A stretch of 9,614 bases of DNA from assembly GCA_937902665.1 (NCBI GenBank), contig CALELM010000011.1, forward strand, positions 1-9,614, written 5' to 3'. Made by a program: the position numbers and the translations under genes. This stretch comes from an uncultured Selenomonadaceae bacterium. Lineage in GTDB: Bacteria > Bacillota > Negativicutes > Selenomonadales > Selenomonadaceae. Under the pieces are notes generated by a model. That model made no database searches and was not told the origin of the DNA. It was given only the letters and a program-made list of their open reading frames with translations. Below are positions 5,810-9,614 of this stretch, piece after piece. Each line of letters starts with the position of its first letter. The stretch's first letter is position 1.

Positions 5810-7171
5810 TCAATATCGCTTTCTCTTCACGGACGATGGATACCCCATCGCTTCTCGATACTTCATCACCGTACGCCTCGAAATTTTCATATCTCTCTGC
5901 TCCAAAAGCTCCGCCAGCTTTTGGTCGGAAAGAGGCCTCTTTGGATCTTCTCCCCGAATCAATTCCTCCATAGCATCCTTGACTTGGCATGGAACGATCT
6001 CCGTCCCCTCATTCACAGCTGCCAGCCTGCTTGCAAAAAATTTCTTGATTGCCACGATTCCCCAAGGAAGTTCCACATATTTATTCGCAACCGCTCGGCT
6101 CACCGTCGATTCATGCACATCAATCGCCTCTGCCACCTGCTTCATGGTCATGGGGCGCAGGTATTTCATGCCCTTCTCAACCGAATCCTTTTGGCACGCA
6201 ACGATCTCCTCAACCACACGCCGAATGGTCTGCCTTCTCTGCTCAATGCTCTTGATTAGCCATGCCGCCGCCTGCAAACGTTGCCCGATATATTTTTTCG
6301 TCTTCTCGTCATAGCCCGCTGCATTGCGGTACATGTTGGAAATATGAAGCTGCGGCACATAATTATCGTTGATGGTAACCACATACCTGCCATCGACCTC
6401 CTGCACCAAAACGTCAGGAACGATATAGTGCAGTGCTTCCCCGCCATAAGAGTTTCCGGGCTTCGGATTCAGTGTCCGGAGGATATCAACCGCCAGCTGC
6501 ACATCAGCTACCGTTGCCTGTTCCTCCGTAGCAATCTCCCTCATGCGCGCAGTCGCAATATGATCCAAATATTTATCAATCAAGGCTGCCACAAGACCTT
6601 CATAGATTCCACGCTGCCTTGCCTGTATCTGCAAACATTCCTTCAAGCTGCGGGCTCCAATGCCTGACGGCTCAAATTCCTGAACCCTCTGCAGTACCCC
6701 CAGAATCGTTGCTTCATCTGCATTCGTAGCATGCATGGATTCCTCGATAGATGCCGTAAAGTACCCTCTTTCATCAATGCAACCTACAATAAAAGCAGCG
6801 ATTGCCCGTTCCCGCTCCTCAGAAAACGTAAACTTCACCTGCTCCATAAGCTCGTCTTCCAAAGTAATGTCCACAGTGGCAACTGCTTCCATGCCCCGCA
6901 CCTGATCATCAATAAAATACTTTGGCTGCTTGCTGTCCCCATCCAGATAAACAGCAAGCTGGGAAAGGTCCTCTGCCAGAACCCCTTCCGTAAAACGCTC
7001 CACATTACGGCCTTCCGTATAATCCATTTCAAGCGCAGGATTTTCCACATATTCTTTTTCAATAACAGCCCGAAGCTCCTGCGAGGAAAGCTGCAAAATT
7101 TGTATTGCCTGCTGCAGCTGCATAGTCATCGCAAGGCGTTGGCTGAGGTTTATGCTCAATGACTGTTTCAT
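5810..7171 (-). CDS. rpoN: RNA polymerase sigma-54 factor
   Basis: A 453-aa alternative sigma factor that directs RNA polymerase to -24/-12 promoters and needs AAA+ enhancer-binding activators to open them. The glutamine- and leucine-rich activator-responsive region I is at about 1-48, starting MKQSLSINLSQRLAM. A core-binding domain covers about 100-290. The helix-turn-helix at about 344-364 contains MKQVAEAIDVHESTVSRAV. The RpoN box SRRTVMKYRE at 431-440 reads the -24 element, and this copy has SRRTVMKYRE in place of the common ARRTVAKYRE. Start 7171 is chosen over the in-frame ATG at 7201 because AGAGGA lies 7 nt upstream and region I begins right there. Length is normal for the family (about 430-500 aa). 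No activator gene lies in the window, so its regulon cannot be inferred from context. Confidence 0.96.
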   Translation of the reverse strand: MKQSLSINLSQRLAMTMQLQQAIQILQLSSQELRAVIEKEYVENPALEMDYTEGRNVERFTEGVLAEDLSQLAVYLDGDSKQPKYFIDDQVRGMEAVATVDITLEDELMEQVKFTFSEERERAIAAFIVGCIDERGYFTASIEESMHATNADEATILGVLQRVQEFEPSGIGARSLKECLQIQARQRGIYEGLVAALIDKYLDHIATARMREIATEEQATVADVQLAVDILRTLNPKPGNSYGGEALHYIVPDVLVQEVDGRYVVTINDNYVPQLHISNMYRNAAGYDEKTKKYIGQRLQAAAWLIKSIEQRRQTIRRVVEEIVACQKDSVEKGMKYLRPMTMKQVAEAIDVHESTVSRAVANKYVELPWGIVAIKKFFASRLAAVNEGTEIVPCQVKDAMEELIRGEDPKRPLSDQKLAELLEQRDMKISRRTVMKYREAMGYPSSVKRKRY

Positions 7172-7463
7172 AACACAATCCTCTTGTTTTATTGAAAGCA
7201 CGGCACAGCAAAACCGTGCCGACCTGTCCCTCCATCACGCTCCGTCAAGCCTTCCCAGACAAAAGTTCAGCCAGCCTTTCCCTATCATCCATATCCATAC
7301 CTCATATCACACCCTTCCCTTTTCCGTAATACCATCTTCAGAAAGGTGCCTCAAAAAATCTTAACTTCAAATCAATGACACTTCTCAACGCTGCTCCATG
7401 TCACTTCACTCTCCTAGATAGCTTCAACGCCAATACAGCATTTCCCTCCCCAAACCAAAAAGA
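7172..7463 (-). other. Non-coding gap and leader upstream of rpoN
   Basis: About 290 bases without a convincing gene. A weak candidate promoter on the minus strand is TTGAGA (7383-7388) with TAAGAT (7358-7363), but the 19-base spacing is poor. Near the rpoN start the leader holds two mutually exclusive 6-bp hairpins sharing the same bases: GCACGG/CCGTGC (7198-7203 with 7214-7219) and CGGCAC/GTGCCG (7201-7206 with 7216-7221). Their function, if any, is unknown. No riboswitch signature was recognised. Confidence 0.4.
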
Positions 7464-7507
7464 AAAGATATGGAAAAGCAGGAATCTCCCTGCTCCCCCA
7501 TATCTTT
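7464..7507 (-). terminator. Rho-independent terminator after the radical SAM gene
   Basis: The arms at 7464-7473 and 7498-7507 form a 10-bp stem around GATATGG/CCATATC. An inner stem AGCAGG/CCTGCT is nested in its loop. On the minus strand the stem is followed by TCTTTTT. It begins four bases past the TAA stop and should separate the pdxK-radical SAM operon from rpoN. Confidence 0.85.
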
Positions 7508-7510
7508 CTT

Positions 7511-8170
7511 TTAACTGTCCTCATAAGGACGCACACGCAGGGAAAGTCCTCTCTCCCTGCAAATTTCCCGGCACTTCTCGATTTCCTCAGCATTTTCCAC
7601 CTGATCCACAATTGTCATAACGACCGTGGGAATATACCTCTTGCAATGCTCCGCAAACTCCAGCATGCCATCATAGGATTTTATCCCATATTTTGCGCGT
7701 GTCAGTGCAAGATACCGCTCCGCATTCGATGCATTGAGACTGATGGATACCGTATCCAAAATTCCTGCAAAATCCTTTGCAATCTCACGCCCATGCTCCA
7801 AATCGCCAAGACCGTTCGTGTTCAATCGCACGGGATGCGCAGGATAGGTTTCCTTCACATAGCGCATAACCTCCGTCAGCACGTCCAATCTCTGCGTTGG
7901 CTCACCGAACCCGCAAAAAACGACCTCACCGACAAATTCCCAAGGCACCCCGTCCAAGGCTTCCTTGAGTTCCTCGAAAGAAGGCTCTTCCTTCAGCCAC
8001 AGGGAAGATTCCTCCGCCATCTTTTTCTTTGTCCGCAAGCAAAACGTGCAGGCACAATTGCACCGATTCGTGATATTTACATAAAGATTTCTCTTTCCCT
8101 CCGGCTGTTCCTTCAGGCTCTCCTCCATCGGCAGATACCTTCCGCCGGAATGTGTTGCATAAACCAGCAT
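7511..8170 (-). CDS. TatD-associated (TatD-linked) radical SAM protein
   Basis: A 219-aa cytoplasmic radical SAM protein (numbering from the 8170 ATG). The [4Fe-4S]-binding CX3CX2C motif is C37-x3-C41-x2-C44 within NITNRCNCACTFCLR. GFGEPTQR at 87-94 is the GGEP-like SAM-binding motif, and RLNTNGL at 115-121 and SISLNA at 142-147 follow. The whole layout matches the small family usually named TatD-linked or TatD nuclease-associated radical SAM protein, whose substrate is unknown. Start: a strong AAGGAGGAGA precedes both a GTG (8179) and an ATG (8170) in the same frame. ATG is preferred because the spacing to GTG is too short. The family is normally found beside tatD, but here the upstream neighbour is pdxK, 34 nt away, and no tatD is in the window. 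Probably cotranscribed with pdxK and ended by the terminator at 7464-7507. Confidence 0.85.
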   Translation of the reverse strand: MLVYATHSGGRYLPMEESLKEQPEGKRNLYVNITNRCNCACTFCLRTKKKMAEESSLWLKEEPSFEELKEALDGVPWEFVGEVVFCGFGEPTQRLDVLTEVMRYVKETYPAHPVRLNTNGLGDLEHGREIAKDFAGILDTVSISLNASNAERYLALTRAKYGIKSYDGMLEFAEHCKRYIPTVVMTIVDQVENAEEIEKCREICRERGLSLRVRPYEDS

Positions 8171-8204
8171 AAAGCACACTCTCCTCCTTAGATTCTCATG
8201 GTTT

Positions 8205-9035
8205 TTATGACAATTCCGTTAAATATTCCTCAAACGGCAATCCATAGTTCCAAGGCAAATCCAGCTCCACCGCATATTCCAGCACCTTATTGATAAACAT
8301 AGCTGCCTTCTGCACCGCATGACTCAGGCTCTCCCCATTCACGAGGCTTCCCGCCACGATTGCCGCAAAGGCATCTCCCGTGCCGGAACGATCCTCGCCC
8401 ACCTTTGGCACACGGAGGATTTCCGCTCCCTTTCCACGCTCAAACACGAAATTCCTGATGGATTCCTCTCCCTCCTGAATTCCGGTCACGACCACCTGCC
8501 TCGGACCCTGTTCCGACAGCTTCCGCACCATTTCTCCCAGCTCCCTGTCTGTCACTGCCCCGTTTTCGGGATACGGAACATCCAAAAGCTGGCAAAGCTC
8601 CGTCAAGTTTGGTGTCACCAAATCCGCATATGAAAGAAGCCGCCGCATCTCTTTGCACATTGCCTGCGTATACGAAGAATACAGCCTCCCATAGTCTCCC
8701 ATGACAGGATCCAGCATGACGAGAGTATTCCTTTTCTTGAATCGCTGAATCGTATCAATAACGATTTCTATCTGCTCCACCGAGCCTAAAAAGCCTGTGC
8801 AAATCCCATCGAATTCTAAATGATTCTCGTCCCAGTTTTCCATATAAGGACGCATGCGAACCGTATAATCATCAAGATAATGTGACGGGAATCCCGTATG
8901 CACGGAAAGAATTGCTGTCGGAAGCGGGCATGCCTGCACCTTCATCGCAGAAATCAGCGGAAGCTCGACAGTAATTGAACACCGCCCAAACCCTGTCATA
9001 TCATTTATCAAAGCAATTCGCTTCTGTCTTTTCAT
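8205..9035 (-). CDS. pdxK: Pyridoxamine/pyridoxal kinase (PdxK/PdxY type)
   Basis: A 276-aa ribokinase-fold enzyme of vitamin B6 salvage, phosphorylating pyridoxal, pyridoxamine or pyridoxine with ATP to feed the pyridoxal phosphate pool. The N-terminal NDMTGFGRCS (11-20) and LPTAILSVHTGF (38-49) match the substrate-side motifs of the family. LDPVMGDYGRLY (108-119) and TPNLTEL (141-147) follow. RSGTGDAFAA (216-225) holds the anion hole and catalytic aspartate D221. Length is normal. The ATG at 9035 is preceded by GGGGGGA at 5-nt spacing. It is the first gene of a likely two-gene operon with the radical SAM gene. Overlap with ThiD-like kinases (hydroxymethylpyrimidine kinase) cannot be fully excluded from motifs alone, but the overall sequence fits the Firmicute pyridoxamine kinase group. 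Confidence 0.9.
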   Translation of the reverse strand: MKRQKRIALINDMTGFGRCSITVELPLISAMKVQACPLPTAILSVHTGFPSHYLDDYTVRMRPYMENWDENHLEFDGICTGFLGSVEQIEIVIDTIQRFKKRNTLVMLDPVMGDYGRLYSSYTQAMCKEMRRLLSYADLVTPNLTELCQLLDVPYPENGAVTDRELGEMVRKLSEQGPRQVVVTGIQEGEESIRNFVFERGKGAEILRVPKVGEDRSGTGDAFAAIVAGSLVNGESLSHAVQKAAMFINKVLEYAVELDLPWNYGLPFEEYLTELS

Positions 9036-9063
9036 GGAATCCCCCCAGTTTTAGGATATTCCT

Positions 9064-9092
9064 ATTAAACCACAATGCAGAATATCTTTCAA
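9064..9092 (-). promoter_or_regulatory. Predicted sigma-70-type promoter of the pdxK operon
   Basis: On the minus strand, TTGAAA (9087-9092) and TTTAAT (9064-9069) are spaced by exactly 17 bases. Transcription would start near 9057, giving a short leader of about 20 nt before the ribosome-binding site. No direct-repeat operator of the PdxR type was noticed. Confidence 0.55.
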
Positions 9093-9141
9093 GGCAAAAG
9101 GAAAAGAGCAAGTGCCCAACAAAACAGTATATGTCGATAAT

Positions 9142-9180
9142 AAAAGTGGCATTTTCGCAATTTAGGAAGATGCCACTTTT
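9142..9180. terminator. Strong orphan hairpin, possible bidirectional terminator
   Basis: AAAAGTGGCAT (9142-9152) and ATGCCACTTTT (9170-9180) pair perfectly over 11 bp. In plus-strand RNA the stem can extend four more pairs inward with one G-U pair. The T-run at the foot occurs on both strands. It lies between the pdxK promoter and the repeat at 9183-9244. No gene on either strand ends next to it, so it either protects the pdxK promoter from read-through or belongs to the repeat element. Confidence 0.5.
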
Positions 9181-9182
9181 AA

Positions 9183-9244
9183 AATTATGATGCCCCCTCC
9201 TTCAACAGCTTGCTGTAAGTGGGAACCTCTTTAGCTTCGTTATA
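9183..9244 (+). repeat. Partial copy of the TTATAACG-family element, right end (copy E3)
   Basis: This segment shares with element E2 an A+T-rich entry (TTAAAATT...GAT...CCCCC in E2), the 24-base hairpin core (9200-9223, in reverse orientation) and the terminal block TCTTTAGCTTCGTTATA (9228-9244, same orientation). A clear left end (TTATAACGCC...) was not found upstream, so this copy is truncated or diverged. From here to 9456 there is no gene: the remaining sequence holds one more hairpin and a short palindrome CATCTCCTGAGATG (9394-9407). Confidence 0.65.
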
Positions 9245-9299
9245 TTTACGGGCGATAAGCTTTCATGATGATAATAGTGAACTTCCTGCAAAGTGGCTC

Positions 9300-9332
9300 T
9301 TGGAGTTTTTGTACATACTACAAAAACTCCAA
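9300..9332. terminator. 14-bp perfect hairpin, likely terminator for the Rpn-like gene
   Basis: TTGGAGTTTTTGTA (9300-9313) and its exact complement (9319-9332) flank a 5-base loop, CATAC. It lies about 125 nt past the stop of the minus-strand gene at the right edge. The stem carries T-runs, but no clean U-tract follows it on the minus strand, so efficiency as an intrinsic terminator is uncertain. Confidence 0.45.
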
Positions 9333-9456
9333 AAACTACAGTTCTACTTGGTCCTATACATCATCTCATATAGACAGAGTTGATTACATACACCATCTCC
9401 TGAGATGCTTACGCAAAAACCGCCAACCTTCGCCAACGGTCAAGTCACCTATCCTC

Positions 9457-9614
9457 CTACAGCACCCCTGCCTGCTTGCCGAGTGCCGTTACCTCCTCCT
9501 CCGTCATCTGCGTAATCCTCGCAACCATGCTTGGCTGCAGCTTTTCCTTCAGCATGTTAATAATATTGCTCTCCCGTTCTTGCTTGATGCCCTCCGTGCG
9601 TCCTTCCGCACGTC
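9457..9614 (-). CDS. C-terminal tail of an Rpn-like / PD-(D/E)XK transposase-family protein (partial)
   Basis: The last 52 codons are visible, and the 5' part lies beyond the window. The tail has the repeat-like RAEGRTEGIKQERESNI, then NMLKEKLQPSMVARITQMT and EEEVTALGKQAGVL before TAG. A charged EGR-rich helix followed by a short helical region with an ITQMTEEEV-like motif is the usual C-terminus of Rpn-family recombination-promoting nucleases and PD-(D/E)XK nuclease-family transposases. These proteins cut DNA and are widely scattered in Firmicute and Negativicute genomes. The catalytic domain is not in view, so activity cannot be judged. The family call rests on the tail alone. Confidence 0.6.
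   Translation of the reverse strand, partial: RAEGRTEGIKQERESNIINMLKEKLQPSMVARITQMTEEEVTALGKQAGVL

Noticed and set aside
5724..7162. Several plus-strand reading frames of 60-196 codons
   Set aside because: All lie largely antisense to rpoN, which has complete family motifs, and none shows a domain or a convincing ribosome-binding site.
7245..7298. A 17-codon minus-strand frame, MDMDDRERLAELLSGKA, upstream of rpoN
   Set aside because: It looks faintly protein-like, but the ribosome-binding site spacing is poor, it is very short and no relative is recognised. It is not enough to call a gene.
7646..8633. Plus-strand reading frames of 181 and 104 codons
   Set aside because: They are antisense to the radical SAM and pyridoxamine kinase genes and are low-complexity shadows of those coding regions.
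1..9614. CRISPR array, retron or toxin-antitoxin pair
   Set aside because: No regularly spaced direct repeats, reverse transcriptase or pair of small adjacent genes was found. The dispersed repeats are single hairpin elements at three distant places.

Overview
The window looks like a chromosomal segment of an anaerobic, Gram-negative-type Firmicute, most plausibly Negativicutes (Selenomonas or a relative). That assignment is an inference from protein flavour: sigma-54, a type II NADH dehydrogenase, a TatD-associated radical SAM protein and an Rpn/PDDEXK-type tail, in a background of roughly 50-57% G+C. No 16S or other definitive marker is present. Two parts differ in composition. Positions 1-4281 are accessory in character: an A+T-rich helicase gene, a transposase relic and repeat elements around the housekeeping tmRNA gene. 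Positions 4281-9092 are a more G+C-rich, minus-strand housekeeping block.

Left part. A truncated repeat element (1-53) is followed by a promoter and a 1049-aa PLD-nuclease/superfamily 2 helicase/DUF3427 protein on the plus strand (193-3342). It runs convergently toward ssrA (tmRNA, minus strand, 3456-3807; encoded tag ANEEYAFAA), and the two share a bidirectional terminator. ssrA has a near-consensus promoter. Just upstream of that promoter lies the N-terminal stub of an IS256-family transposase with what looks like its terminal repeat. A 153-bp element with TTATAACG/CGTTATAA ends (4129-4281) closes the region. Its left end is an inverted copy of the repeat at 1-53.

Housekeeping block, all minus strand, in transcription order: pyridoxamine kinase (8205-9035), TatD-associated radical SAM protein (7511-8170, 34 nt downstream, probably one operon ending at a strong terminator), rpoN (5810-7171) and type II NADH dehydrogenase (4344-5609, own promoter and terminator). 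The ndh terminator abuts the end of the 153-bp element.

Right edge. The stretch 9093-9456 is non-coding. It holds two strong hairpins and a third copy of the repeat family, whose central hairpin is flipped relative to its conserved flank. From 9457 the C-terminal tail of an Rpn-like/PD-(D/E)XK transposase-family protein enters on the minus strand and runs off the window.

The best candidates for a second look are the repeat family seen at three places, with its flipped hairpin, and the horizontally acquired-looking PLD-helicase-DUF3427 protein beside ssrA. I found no CRISPR array, tRNA or rRNA, and no complete transposase gene.
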